Positions 1-10,198 of a DNA stretch of 64,000 bases are shown here, one piece after another. Location of the stretch: NCBI GenBank assembly GCA_977006965.1, contig OZ345370.1:2170001-2234000 (forward strand), in the 5' to 3' direction. The position numbers and the translations under genes were made by a program. How positions within the stretch are numbered: the first letter of the stretch is position 1; each line of letters opens with the position of its first letter. This DNA comes from Phymatolithon calcareum. Taxonomy: Eukaryota; Rhodophyta; Florideophyceae; Hapalidiales. The notes under the pieces are model-generated. The model was not told the origin of the DNA and did no database searches. It saw only the letters and a list, made by a program, of their open reading frames with translations.

Positions 1-2
1 TT

Positions 3-640
3 GGGAATATGGACGCCATTGGCAGCGACAGACTTCACGCAGAGGATGTAGAGGAGCTAGTCAAACTGGATGATGCAACAATAAGCCCAGAAACGCCTGG
101 AGCGCTTTTCGAAGATGGCGACGGACCGACCGGAAAGTCACGAAAGTAAATGGAGGCTCCGCGGATAACAGAGATACAGAGGGGCTTGCGCAGGCCCGAT
201 GTAGCAGGGATAACTGGTATTCGCATGCTAATTGCCGACATACTTGCTTACGCTGAAAACCTGGATTACAAAGAAGAGGTTGGCGATGCAATTGTAGAAA
301 TTCTCACATTTGCAGTTATGGATGGAGCGGCACTAACTAGATGGGGGTTTCCATGACTTCAGAGGGCTGCAGAAGCGCAAGTGCAGCTTTAAAGAGCTGG
401 GTCACTGATGACTTTATCCCCATTCGAAGATTATGTGGTAGCTAAAATCGTGTTCTACGGCATTGCCGGGATCGGGATTGCTACCACTATGGAGGGCTGA
501 ATGCTGGCGCAGTGTCAACAGTCCTCGTAGACGCGATCGGTAATAAGATGCGCGTACACTCGAGCACTCTTACCGAGGTCTGACCGCCATGGAGATGGAG
601 GGCTATGCCTTACTACATTCTGTGGAGAAGTGGTAACGTG
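3..640 (+). other. Cluster of very short, overlapping or abutting ORFs, unidentified
   Basis: An ORF open at the window edge ends with TAA at 147-149 and is followed directly by an ATG at 150 (68 codons, stop at 354-356). An ATG at 353 overlaps that stop (ATGA) and opens 30 codons to 445. A further ATG at 408 opens 30 codons with one hydrophobic stretch (VVAKIVFYGIAGIGIATT) and stops at 498-500, directly followed by ATG. Stop/start contacts like these are unusual for nuclear genes. They could be exons of a gene beginning left of the window, part of a retroelement, or integrated foreign DNA. I recognise none of the peptides. Confidence 0.3.
150..356 (+). CDS. Hypothetical 68-residue protein
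   Basis: The ORF starts at an ATG that abuts the stop of the preceding frame and encodes a mostly helical, mildly acidic 68-residue peptide with no recognised motif. Composition looks more protein-like than random, for example ILAYAENLDYKEEVGDAIVE near the middle. It could be an internal exon read out of context. Existence as a gene is uncertain. Confidence 0.25.
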   Translation: MEAPRITEIQRGLRRPDVAGITGIRMLIADILAYAENLDYKEEVGDAIVEILTFAVMDGAALTRWGFP

Positions 641-1349
641 CAGAATATGCTCCGTGGAATGTAATCAATATTTTATACATTTTTAAGGTATGCGCCGTGC
701 ATCGGCAGTCAGGATATTGTACTAAGTGAGTATTCTGAATATATTAAAATTTCGATAAATTTTGGGCTAAACGGTATTCGTGGACGCACGCAAAATTCTA
801 AAAACCGAGGTTATACGCTTAAAGAGGATCCAATTATCGAAAGTTGACTGTACTGTATAATAAGACGCCTTCCAACAATCCCAGTCTACAATAATACAGA
901 AACAGGTACCGTGTGTCATACAGCTCTAGCACCATCATAAACAAATGAGACAACGTTTCGGTAGTGTCTAGTTTACTGATTATCATATTGGCCCGGTCAG
1001 GAAAGGCATTTTCGCATCCGTTTCCCTCAATTGAGGGGCATCAGTAAACTACTGTAGGCAGTAGTAGAGGGACCTTCTTGAGAATTCGATTTTTGCGCCC
1101 GCATTACCAGTCTGGAAAAGTCCGAAATTCCAGTTCTAAATATTTTTTCACTGGTAATGCCTGGCTGATGTGTTCATCTATGGGACATTTTTTCTCATAA
1201 CGTTTTTTAGTTTTCAGAAGTGGAATTGCTTTTCAACCAAACTTTTCGTGATGTTTCAAGTTTTTGCTCAAAAGTGTGCCAAAACATTTGAAGCGAAAGT
1301 TTGCAAATCAACACTGCACGTGAAATCAGCCACTGAAAACTTATGCCAC

Positions 1350-1392
1350 GTCCTCGTAACCAGTCCACGAAATAATGACTGGTAACGAGGAC
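1350..1392. repeat. Hairpin, 16-bp arms
   Basis: Arms 1350-1365 and 1377-1392 (GTCCTCGTAACCAGTC and its complement with one mismatch) flank an 11-base loop. A run of six T follows, but a terminator role is not expected in a eukaryote. Confidence 0.6.
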
Positions 1393-2223
1393 TTTTTTGA
1401 CTGGGTCTATGCCGCGATTTTGATGAATTCTCAAGAAAGCCCCTCTACTAGGATGTATCCTACCAATTGCTTTGCGTGCTTGACTAGAGCGATTCCCGCT
1501 AATAGCGATGTGGAACTTGTTCATTTTGTGCCACATGGCTAGGTATCCCCGTAATGTAGTTAAAATACAACGGCAGTCCTTCAATGGGATTTCCCTGGTT
1601 GGAATAGATCTCGGCACCTTGACTCAGTCGTCCACTATCGTGCCTTCTTCCCCGACTTCCAGTGCTGAACACCTGACGGAGTTCACTTTTTGAATTTTTG
1701 GCCGAGTGTTGGACTGACAGAAAGGATGTCAGTCGTACCACATGCAGATTCACAATCTGTTTTTGGCCGACTTTGGTACGCTTAAACACGGCCTCTGATA
1801 TACTCCTGGCGAAAATACCGTTCCATTTCATTTGCGGCAAATGGGAATGATGCACGACAAAATGAAGTGAAGGAAGGATTAGAACTGTCCGTGCACAGAG
1901 CGCTACTGTACAGGTCTCGGCACTGTGAGACAGTACAGCAGTTCCTACGGTGATAATCTCTTTTTTTATTGCGGATGCCGTACGCCTATATTTCGAATGG
2001 ACGCACATAGGTGATCATTGGCGCAACTTTGATAATGAAAGTTAACTCTATTGCACGAATGATCTAAGAGCCTGTCTAAAACTTGCCACCGTGAATTTAC
2101 ACAGTCAGCACAGAATAGCGTTATGAGGTCGATCGATTCCTTTGCCGTTGAAGAGCATTATTGTTTGATTGTGATGAGAATTTGGAACCAAAGTACAACA
2201 CGTTTTGGTCAATAATAATTATT

Positions 2224-2292
2224 GTCACGTAATGTGAGGAAGTGATACAACAATAATTATTACTGTCGTATCACTTCTTCACATTACGTGAC
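2224..2292. repeat. Hairpin / fold-back, 25-bp arms with AT-rich loop
   Basis: Arms 2224-2248 and 2268-2292 match with one mismatch around a 19-base AT-rich loop. The loop sequence (aataattatta) resembles the AATAATTATT just left of the arm at 2213-2223. The same style of hairpin recurs at several other places in the window. Confidence 0.75.
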
Positions 2293-2660
2293 AAGTTAAG
2301 CTGCTATGGATGGTATGTATCGTACGGTTGATGATGGCGATGATGAGCGCATGACGATGAGCACTACAGTTAACTGTATTGGAACTGTATATGTGCGAAT
2401 GACGAAATTGTACTCGGATATTTCGTGCGAGAATTGCTCTGGTTTCGGGCTAAAGGAAGGTGAGATATCCAATTGTTCCTCGATAGACTTGTAAGTTTGC
2501 ATTGCAAGTAAGATCTTGTACTGCACTCTTTTGACAGATATCTTTCAACCTTCCACATGTCTTAGGCAATAATTCAGAAGAGCATTAAATGTTCTGCTCA
2601 AGCTTGGAGTTGAGCCCACTGGACGTGTTTATCACCAATCAGAAACAGACGGCTCAAAGA

Positions 2661-2836
2661 CGTTGGATCATTCTACAGTAGTTACCAATCGGAACATCAT
2701 ATTTATACTTGTGGCTATCATACCGTACAGCACGACATTCCTTATAGCAGGGAACGTTGGATCATTCTACAGTAGTTACCAATCGGAACATCATATTTAT
2801 ACTTGTGGCTATCATACCGTACAGCACGACATTCCT
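2661..2836. repeat. Direct tandem duplication, 82-bp units
   Basis: The segment 2661-2742 is repeated at 2755-2836 with no visible change, separated by 12 bases, so the duplication is recent. It lies about 150 bases upstream of the start codon of the XRN-like gene and may alter its promoter or 5' UTR. Confidence 0.85.
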
Positions 2837-2989
2837 GCACATGGCAATTTTCGCTGTGCAGCAGTAGCGGTAACCTCCCAGGGAGGCCAACCGAAACCGT
2901 CATCCACGGGAGCCATGAATTAGAGCTCACTCGGAGGAGGAAAGTAACCAAACCTCATCCCGCTTTTTTTCCGCTTTTTGAAAACAGCA

Positions 2990-5425
2990 ATGGGAATTCC
3001 AGGCTTCCAGAAATGGCTCGTCGGCACATTCCCAGAGGCAGTCACTCGCAGATCCACCAAAGCTGTTGACGTTTTTGATCATGGTTAGCGTCGCAACAAC
3101 ATTACCCGCGTTTTTTTGTTCTCGCGCTGATATCTCTCGTTGTATTGACATTACTTTTATCCCTCTATCGTCTTATTACACGTTCCCTGGTTTCAGTGGC
3201 CTTCGACATGAGTCAGGTACGACCATATCCATCAATATAGTTACATCCGACAATCGTGCGCCAGAAAAGTAACTCTAACTTTTCGTTCTTGGCGTTCACT
3301 CCTTTATAGATCATTCACCAAACTGCGCGTCGTTCACCAGACAAGGAAACTCTTGCATTACTCGTATTTCGGGAAATGGACAAAATTTTGAAAAACTGCG
3401 TGCCCAAACGCTCGGTCTTTCTGGCATTCGATGGACCGGGTCCTCTGGCAAAATTGCTAACACAAAGAAAACGGAGATGCAAGGAAAAGAAACCAAGCGA
3501 GAAGCTAATCAAATATGGCCGCGGTCGAAGTCGCGGCGTCAAAACTCCCCTAGATCGACTGCAGTTTACCCCCGGCGTTGAACTTTTATACTACCTTCGC
3601 GATTCTATTCTATACTGGACGCACTGCCGTCTACAAAATGATCGCAAATACCAGAATATTGACTTTTTCATTTCGGGACCAGACGTTGCTGGTGAAGGTG
3701 AGCTGAAAATTGTTGACTTTTGCCGCTCTCGATATATTAATCAAGGCGAATCCCTCGTTGTTATTGGTGGCGACGCCGACATTGTACTCCAAGGTTTGAC
3801 AACTACGACCCTTCAAAATTTTCTTGTCTTTTTGCCACCGTCAGGCCAGAAGAAGGCCAAAGTGAATTCGTACGTTTCTGTGTGGGAGCTGTGCCGATCG
3901 TTTGAACGTTTATTCCCTGGGGAAACTTCTGGAGTTCGTTTGGACTTTGTAGTGCTGAGCATGCTACAGGGAAACGGTACGTATTGTGCGAAACCAAATG
4001 CCACTATTCGGTAATTGTGCACAACTGCAATTCTCTGACTTTCATCTCGACATGTTTTTCTTGACGCTTTCAGATTATTTGCCTAAAGTCCGTGGAATAT
4101 CTTTACCTCGATTATGGCGACGTTATATCAAACTCAAAGCAAAGAGGAGAGGTACTCATTCTGAGCCGCCTTTTGCTGGCCAATATGTCATCGATGCAGA
4201 TACCCGAACTTTTAATTGGGCTTTTCTATATGCGATTATGCAGCATACTGGCCATAATATTTCTGACCTACCAGGAGCACAAAACCAAAATGGCATATCT
4301 AAGTCTGTGTCTGAAGAAGGTGCTGACGCGAACGGAGTAATCCGCCCATTGCTCCATACCACAGACACTGAAATTGATTCTTGCGACGATGTTGTTCTCT
4401 ATACTGGTGATGAAAATGGAGTTTTTCTGGATTCTTCTGAAGACAGCGACATGGCGGAGGACGCATCGGACGAAGGTGGTGAAAATGGCGATGTGGAATG
4501 GGACAGCGACGAAACTGACGACGAGGACAGTTTCGACGATATAGATGAAGACGAGGCGCACATCGAGAATCTCGTCGCCATAAGCGGAACCGCTACAAAG
4601 CACTATGATACTGAGCAATACCTGCGAACCTTGCTTTGGACGCTACAAATGTACATAGACGGCTACTGCAGCGACTACTCGTACTCGTACGGGAAACCAT
4701 ATGCTCCTTCATGCAACGTGATCCGTAAATTCATTGAGGACAATGCCGGTGACCCGTTCGCGGTACACGCGCCTGTATCCAACTTACCGGCGCTACTGCC
4801 TCACCAAGCCGCAATGGCAATGCTACCCGTGAGCGCCGCAAAATTCCTACCGAAGCCAATGCAGGACATCGTGGCAAACCCGACGTTGTCGCGCGAAATT
4901 TTCCTTTCGCGGCATAAAATTAACGTTCCTGCAATGCTGGATGCGATTGAAAAAGTGCCTATATCTGCGTACTCGGCGGAGGAACTTAGACGAATGAAGT
5001 TTGGTGTGCCGGTACAGATTCGACTTCCGCGTGGTCAAGACCGACGGCCTCCTCCGCGAAAGCCTTACTACAAACCTCCTGGACCTCGATTTGCACCGCT
5101 GAGAACATATCCCGTTCTCTATATGACTACGTTTGCGATGACAGCTGCTCCGCCATGTCTTCCATGGCCAAAGGGTGGTGTTGCGCATTTACTGTCAATG
5201 AGGTATAAGCGTGTTGGTGGAAGCCAGCAATTAGCGTCGTCCAGGAAGCCACAGGACAAAGGTGGGAGTAATGGAAGAGCACCAGAACGAAAAGGAAATC
5301 TCAGCGGAAATGCAAGTAGAACGGGGGGTGAACGGCGGAGGCCAGCTGGTGGCCCAGGCCGTAGGACGAATGGCCCGCCTCATAATTCGCAGAGGAAACA
5401 AGCCGATGGTGGTGAGCTGAAATAG
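2990..5425 (+). CDS. XRN-family 5'-3' exoribonuclease, divergent, four exons
   Basis: Predicted join: 2990-3083, 3197-3216, 3310-3976, 4074-5425 (2,133 nt, 710 residues). The start is fixed by MGIPGFQKWL, the typical XRN N-terminus. Splicing the 20-nt exon 2 gives FDMSQIIHQ, matching the DMNGIIH block of XRN1/XRN2. Further blocks in order are AFDGPGPLAK (about residue 78), GEGELKIVDF (about 167), GGDADIVLQGL (about 191) and, across the last intron, LQGNDYLPKVRG. These are the acidic metal-binding blocks of the XRN_N nuclease domain, which degrades 5'-monophosphate RNA. All introns are GT-AG (113, 93 and 97 nt). Residues about 380-423 are a highly acidic linker, and the last about 75 residues are basic and rich in G, R and P. 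It is shorter than XRN1/XRN2 and lacks their long C-terminal domains. Family is clear; the nuclear or cytoplasmic subtype is not. Confidence 0.85.
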
Positions 5426-5489
5426 GCAGAGTGGTGCAAATGTTGCATGTATTTATAGGGCTAGCTAACTACTTCGCACTCAAGCTAAC

Positions 5490-5834
5490 TTGTCGCGCAT
5501 TTACGCAAAGAATGAAAGGCTGGGACTCTGCAGTTCCCAGGAGAGATCGCATCATTCTTCAGATACAAAATGGACTTCAAATCGTCGTCTCGGCACAAGA
5601 CCATGGATTACTAAACAAAATGAGCCGGCCAAAGCACTCGCGAGTCGCGAGGTCGCGCTTCGCTTGGAGAATCTCTGGCAAAAGCTCGAAGCCATTGTGC
5701 GGCCTTGGCGGCGGGCAAATGATAAAGCAGCACAGAACCAGAGTACTATCACTGATCACTTTCCGAGTCTTCCTCAGTTGCTCCATCGTCCACAGCAAAT
5801 TTTGCGTTCTTTTTGCTGGTGCCCTTCCAGATAG
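5490..5834 (+). CDS. Possible small ORF with PIP-box-like motif, overlapping the DGK gene antisense
   Basis: A 114-codon frame between the XRN and kinase genes. Its middle is helical (REVALRLENLWQKLEAIV) and is followed by QSTITDHF, which fits the PCNA-interacting PIP-box pattern QxxIxxHF with the TD seen in PIP degrons. The last 86 bases overlap the 3' end of the kinase gene on the other strand, and the N-terminal 45 residues look non-coding, so the frame may be chance or a mis-bounded exon. Function is not claimed. Confidence 0.25.
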   Translation: MSRIYAKNERLGLCSSQERSHHSSDTKWTSNRRLGTRPWITKQNEPAKALASREVALRLENLWQKLEAIVRPWRRANDKAAQNQSTITDHFPSLPQLLHRPQQILRSFCWCPSR

Positions 5835-6873
5835 GCCCGACAAGCACACCTACAGGATTTCCCTTTTTAACGTTGACTTCACCGCCCCTTTGTTGCCACG
5901 GCTCGCCATCGACCTGAAACGGAGTGGCATCTGACTTGAGCGACACCTTAAGACTCTTTCCCTGGGTAATGCGCACCCCAGTAGAGCCAAAAAGTTTAAT
6001 CTTGCTGTAGTGAGGAAGTCCTGTCAGGCCAATAACTTCGAAAGACCCATCATTGACGTACATATCGGAAACTTGAATACCTGAAATCAAATCAGAAGTC
6101 TCATTCGAACCCTTCACAGTGCCCCAAGGCTGGGTACCAGCGCCATAACTTGGAATGTTAAGGATGATGAGGGCCTGTAAGTTTGTAGGAAGATCGATCA
6201 CCTTGCCGTCAACCAAAAGTTGCTCAACGTGCTCAGAGACAAAAAACTTGCGCTTGCGGGGTCGCATCATATACTTGATGCCGACCTTGACATGCGCCTT
6301 GAAATTACCGATACGCGATTTATACTTTTCAGGACTCTTCCATCGCAACTGGTTAAATTTAAGCTCGACATACGCGTCGGCACCAAAACTGAGATAGTTA
6401 CACATGAGCGGACGAGCGCTATGCGAGGTGTCCGACTCATTTCCTGTGGCATCGACTTTGCTGGGGTCCTCAGTGGCGACGAGCTTCCACACGTCGAGCA
6501 CGTGCTCCGGCGCTTTGCGTAACCAATCGATGTACCTGGTGATACGGGAGTCGCCGGGGTACTTGTGACCCCATCCAAGAGCGCGCGACATATCGTTGCC
6601 CGAACCGAGCGGGATGACGTTAAGGTAGACATTGGAAAGTTTCTTTTCCTCCACAGAGGTGGCTACCCAAGAGAATGTACCGTCTCCACCGGCCACAACA
6701 ATGCGGACCTGAACGGCAGGATCGGCACAATGCTTGTCGAGGCCTTTGTCGGGACCTCCATCCTTCTTGATGTCGTGGACGAATTCCGCACCGAGGAGGC
6801 CTACGAGAATTTTGCGGACGACCTCCCCCCGGTTCCCGCCTGCCGAGCAGTTCACAAAGGCGATCACCTTCAT
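5749..6873 (-). CDS. Diacylglycerol kinase (catalytic plus accessory domain)
   Basis: Intact single-exon ORF of 374 residues, starting MKVIAFVNCSAGGNRG, the P-loop-like N-terminus of DAGK catalytic domains. VAGGDGTFSW (about residue 60) is the GGDGT nucleotide-binding motif, and IPLGSGNDMSRALGWG (about 87-102) is the conserved PLGTGNDLAR-type block. The accessory domain follows from about residue 150 to 345, including FQVDGEPW near the end. It should phosphorylate diacylglycerol to phosphatidic acid. There is no C1 domain, EF hand or membrane segment, so it is a minimal enzyme like those of many protists. The acidic tail (EEDSESDQ) could be a phosphorylation site. It converges with the XRN-like gene, 323 bases apart. 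Confidence 0.9.
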   Translation of the reverse strand: MKVIAFVNCSAGGNRGEVVRKILVGLLGAEFVHDIKKDGGPDKGLDKHCADPAVQVRIVVAGGDGTFSWVATSVEEKKLSNVYLNVIPLGSGNDMSRALGWGHKYPGDSRITRYIDWLRKAPEHVLDVWKLVATEDPSKVDATGNESDTSHSARPLMCNYLSFGADAYVELKFNQLRWKSPEKYKSRIGNFKAHVKVGIKYMMRPRKRKFFVSEHVEQLLVDGKVIDLPTNLQALIILNIPSYGAGTQPWGTVKGSNETSDLISGIQVSDMYVNDGSFEVIGLTGLPHYSKIKLFGSTGVRITQGKSLKVSLKSDATPFQVDGEPWQQRGGEVNVKKGNPVGVLVGPIWKGTSKKNAKFAVDDGATEEDSESDQ

Positions 6874-7110
6874 GGTGCCGGGGCGAGTTGCGCGCTTGAG
6901 AGTTGTGTCGCGAGAGCGTAACGTTGGTAGGGAATCGTGTTCTACAGCATTGTGTAAAAAACTGGCAGTGCAAGTGGATTCATAGTTACAGTGTGTTAGC
7001 TATTGTTCTTTCCGTATTAATTTGATTGGCCATACTGTGCAAATGAGCGTTAAGATTCAGAAAACCGTTAGCCAATTGAATCAGTTCAACAATTCTGAAT
7101 TCGTGCAACA

Positions 7111-7138
7111 GAGTGCACAGTGTTAGCACTGTGCACTC
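7111..7138. repeat. Hairpin, perfect 12-bp arms
   Basis: GAGTGCACAGTG at 7111-7122 and its exact complement at 7127-7138 surround a 4-base loop (ttag). Confidence 0.7.
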
Positions 7139-7202
7139 ACATTTGGAGAATGAGGTGCTGACATCCAGAAGTGGAAGTCGACAGAATCTTAAGATTCTCT
7201 CG

Positions 7203-7260
7203 ACGCCTCTGGCGCTTCGGAGCTCTATAAAATTCTATAGAGCGCCGAAGCGCTAGAGGC
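7203..7260. repeat. Hairpin, 26-bp arms enclosing a TATA-like centre
   Basis: Arms 7203-7228 and 7235-7260 pair with two mismatches. The centre reads CTCTATAAAATTCTATAGAG. It is GC-rich in the outer arm and AT-rich at the tip. Confidence 0.7.
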
Positions 7261-8477
7261 GCATCATACTTGGTCAACGGAGAGGAGTAACGCAAGAAGG
7301 ATTGGTAACGCACTTGAAAACAGCATGCCATTGGGCAAGTGCAGTCTCCAACGACTCAGGAAGCGAATTCCGCACATCCTTCCCCGCCTTCGACCTACAT
7401 GAGATGAATCTTCAGAACGCGCCTTGTCTCGATGGACCGACAGTTTTTCTACTTATCGAGCCGGTGGCAGGGCTCATCTTTATTGTTTGTTATCCGAAGA
7501 GCTGTTGACAGTCCCGATTTGTTGCGTGCCACTCTGAGCAGGCGCCGAAAGCTCAAAATACTACTTGTGCCCCTTTTCAGCCTGGTTCGAAATAAGGGTC
7601 ACAGTTCGCCGGCTCCCCGCGTTCTCTGTCGCATTTCCACTCGATTGATTTCCGTCGAAATGCCAGCCTTTGCGCTCACACCGTACCGGTTGAGCCCCTT
7701 GTGCATGCGAACAACAACGCACCTCGACCGCTCACCCGTCACCCGGGTGACAAACTCGATAACGCTAATTTCCGGGGAATGTCGGAGTGTTTACTAAACA
7801 CTATAGCTACGATATTTATCTCAATTCTCTTGGACTTTCCTTCTGCAGAATCTTTTATATATTATGCCCCTGAAATTTTCGAAATTCGTCCCGATTTCTT
7901 GGATACATTGCAATTTGCTTCACTCTCCCGATACTAACCTCTGCCCTGCCCCCACGTATTTCAACTCATCACCGTCTATTTCGCTATCCGGGTAAGGAAG
8001 CAGCATTGCACGAATTTATGATCATGCAGAAATCTGGTTCTGTCCGGGAAGGATAAATGAAACCAAATATTGGCAACGAATTTTGAAAACCTCAAGGACC
8101 TAGAGATTATGGTGGGAGACCCCCACTATTAGAGAATCTTGGCCAGCTGGAGCAATTGATAGGAGAGATTGCAAAATTTTGTATTGGGTCACGCCCTGGT
8201 CATTCAATACGTCCGGTGAACACATACTTCGCACCCACATGCTGCAGCTGCAGCTGCTGCGGATATCATAGTGAACTCTAGGAGGATGAACCGAACAAGT
8301 GAAGTAGGCATAGAGGCCTACCTCTCTGTTGTACAAAGTGTAAAGCAAAGATTGGAGGACGTTGACGAGTTTGAAACGATCGTGCCGAAGGTCCCTCGAC
8401 TTCTGAGCGAGAAGTTCTGACCGGCTGCAATATGGGAGTAAGCCACGGCAACTTGACTTTCTGATTCTGTCTTCGCC

Positions 8478-9054
8478 CAGATTGTCGCTGCGCGTGGCAA
8501 TATCTCCAAAAGGGGATCCAAGGCGCTCTGCACATGTCATGTAGACACACTCCATTACACCTTTTAGGAAGCATTTTCTCCGGGCTTAACCTTTCGGGTA
8601 ACAAAGTATAGATTAGGCAACCTAGCTTGACAGTACTGCAGTAACCCAAAGACTACTTAAAAGAGTGCCAAGTTTTGACTAGCAGACTTGGCAGGGATGA
8701 AACATCAGGCAAGGTCACTAACGACTTTTCTTTCGTCATCTCGGCCATTTTCATCGATCTTGCGATCAACATTGCAAAATTTGAAAATGGTCTGGATGAC
8801 GAAAAAGTCATTAGTGACCTTGCCTGTTTATTCATCCCTGCCGAGTCTGCTAGTCAAAACTTGGCACTCTTTTAAGTAGCCTTTGGGTTACTGCAGTACT
8901 GTCAAGCTAGGTTGCCTAATCTATACTTTGTTACCCGAAAGGTTAAGCCCGGAGAAAATGTTTCCTAAAAGGTGTAATGGAGTGTGTCTACATGACATGT
9001 GCAGAGCGCCTTGGATCTCCTTTTGGGGATACTGCCGGACGCTGTGACAATCTG
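8478..9054. repeat. Fold-back element, about 260-bp inverted arms
   Basis: The arm near 8478-8741 is repeated in inverted orientation near 8797-9054, with the symmetry axis at about 8,766. Substitutions are scattered and the short centre is itself partly paired. Both arms preserve the reading HVQSALD..L..ILP.A..IW.KT in the same phase. The element could be a fold-back transposon or a local inverted duplication. I see no obvious target-site duplication. Confidence 0.75.
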
Positions 9055-9137
9055 GACCAAGACAGGTTTACGTGGCCGGCTGACCCGAAAAGTTGCAGTT
9101 CTCCTATAAGCACTGCGGCTTTGTTTTTCTCATTCGA

Positions 9138-9204
9138 AGTGCGATTGGCTGCACCTCCAATGAACAACATGATGTTGTTCATTGGAGGTGCAGCCAATCG
9201 CACT
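9138..9204. repeat. Near-perfect 67-bp palindrome
   Basis: Two 33-bp arms with a single central base at 9171 and no visible mismatch (AGTGCGATTGGCTGCACCTC outward from the left edge). An arm this exact with no loop is expected to be unstable, so it is probably recent. Confidence 0.85.
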
Positions 9205-9410
9205 ACGATGATCGTTGTTTGGGCAGCAGAATTCGAATCTTGAAAAATTCACTGTAAGCTGGTGGTATAAGATTTTTCGAAATCTTCAAGCGAAATTTCG
9301 CACTTTTCATTAACCCTGAATCTCCTTGAGTCTTGGTTCCACAGCTCTTGCCGTGGCAAACATCGTTCGATCCACACCATCACACCTTCCCATCGAGTAT
9401 CGTTCCCAAA

Positions 9411-9932
9411 ATGCAGTCTCGCCTCTTAGCACTTCGCGGGGCGCAGAGAAGCCATGCAGTTGTGATTCTAAATGCAGTGCGCTGCTCGATGAGCACCAAC
9501 ATCTCTGGAGGATCTTTGGGAAAGGCGTGGGCTGATAAGGAGCATGCTGCAGAGAACCAGTATTTTTCTAAGCAAGAAGCTGAAAACTTGGCAAAGCTTG
9601 CCAAAAAGCTCCAAAAACTGACAGAGGTGAGTTTGGCAACTTCTTCCAATGCATTGCTTGTGTTCTGCTCAAGTGCTGACCCTCTGGACATGGTTGATTT
9701 TTGTGTTGCGATTCCCTCAGCCGAATGAAGAGGTTATTGGGAAGGCACGCGAAGAGGTGACAGCTCTCTTTGCAAAGTATAGCGTCACCGCGCCGGATGC
9801 CTTGGTTGATGACGTAAGTGATTATTGCCGTTCGTGCGGTCCGTCAATGTTTCTCAGGTGGATGTTTCCTAACCAAATGTTTTCGTGTTCATTGTGCTGT
9901 AGATTCTCAAGTTCAAGTTTAACAAGGAATAG
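9411..9932 (+). CDS. Mitochondrial ATP synthase inhibitor, IF1 family, three exons
   Basis: Predicted join: 9411-9626, 9721-9813, 9903-9932 (112 residues). The N-terminus (MQSRLLALRGAQRSHAVV) is basic and amphipathic like a mitochondrial presequence. GGSLGKAW followed by AAENQYFSKQEAENLAKL matches the conserved inhibitory segment of IF1, which inserts into the F1 head and blocks ATP hydrolysis when the membrane potential falls. The following helix is rich in A, E and K, as in the dimerising part of IF1. Donors are GTGAGT and GTAAGT, acceptors CCCTCAG and TGCTGTAG. The last exon is only 30 nt, and an alternative acceptor at 9857 would change just the final residues. The gene converges with the small mitochondrial-type gene downstream. 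Confidence 0.75.
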
Positions 9933-10198
9933 ATTGGCATCGTGCGACGAGCCTAATGTCACGCATTTGACAAGTCGATGCCGTTGTAGCTGGCTCAGTG
10001 TACAAAAAGCGCTCTGTGCCAAGGATAGATCAATGTTTTTTCCCTTGTAAGACTCTCTATGTATAAAGGAATACATAATCAAGTGTCGGATTCCAGTATT
10101 GTTTTCTTACCGTAGCAGATGTGATTCTAAGACCTACAGTGCTGCATGTGTCCAACAATCTGGCTGTGCCATTGTTTGACCAAAGCACGAGTGTTTAC
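9933..10198. other. Convergent 3' intergenic spacer
   Basis: 266 bases between the IF1 stop and the stop of the gene on the opposite strand. I see no gene; it should contain both 3' ends. Confidence 0.5.

Larger units (their letters stand above)
641..2989. other. AT-rich intergenic region with hairpins and a tandem duplication
   Basis: I see no convincing gene here. The longest open frame (1499-2008, minus, 169 codons) has no recognisable motif and could be a decayed element. The stretch holds a 16-bp-arm hairpin (1350-1392), a 25-bp-arm hairpin (2224-2292) and an 82-bp direct duplication (2661-2836). It lies upstream of the XRN-like gene, whose promoter is probably close to 2,900. Confidence 0.5.
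6874..9410. other. Intergenic region rich in palindromes
   Basis: I see no convincing gene. Frames at 7432-7797 (plus) and 8100-8555 (minus) are open but have no motif. The region holds hairpins at 7111-7138 and 7203-7260, a 0.58-kb fold-back at 8478-9054 and an almost perfect 67-bp palindrome at 9138-9204. These are annotated separately. Confidence 0.5.

Noticed and set aside
1499-2008. 169-codon minus-strand ORF
   Set aside because: No recognisable domain, biased composition and no splice context. It could be a decayed element but I cannot support a gene.
2661-2836. CRISPR-like or satellite array
   Set aside because: Only two units, 82 bp each, with a 12-base gap. It is a plain tandem duplication in a eukaryotic intergenic region.
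7432-7797. 121-codon plus-strand ORF between DGK and IF1
   Set aside because: No motif, random-looking composition, and overlapped by another unsupported frame.
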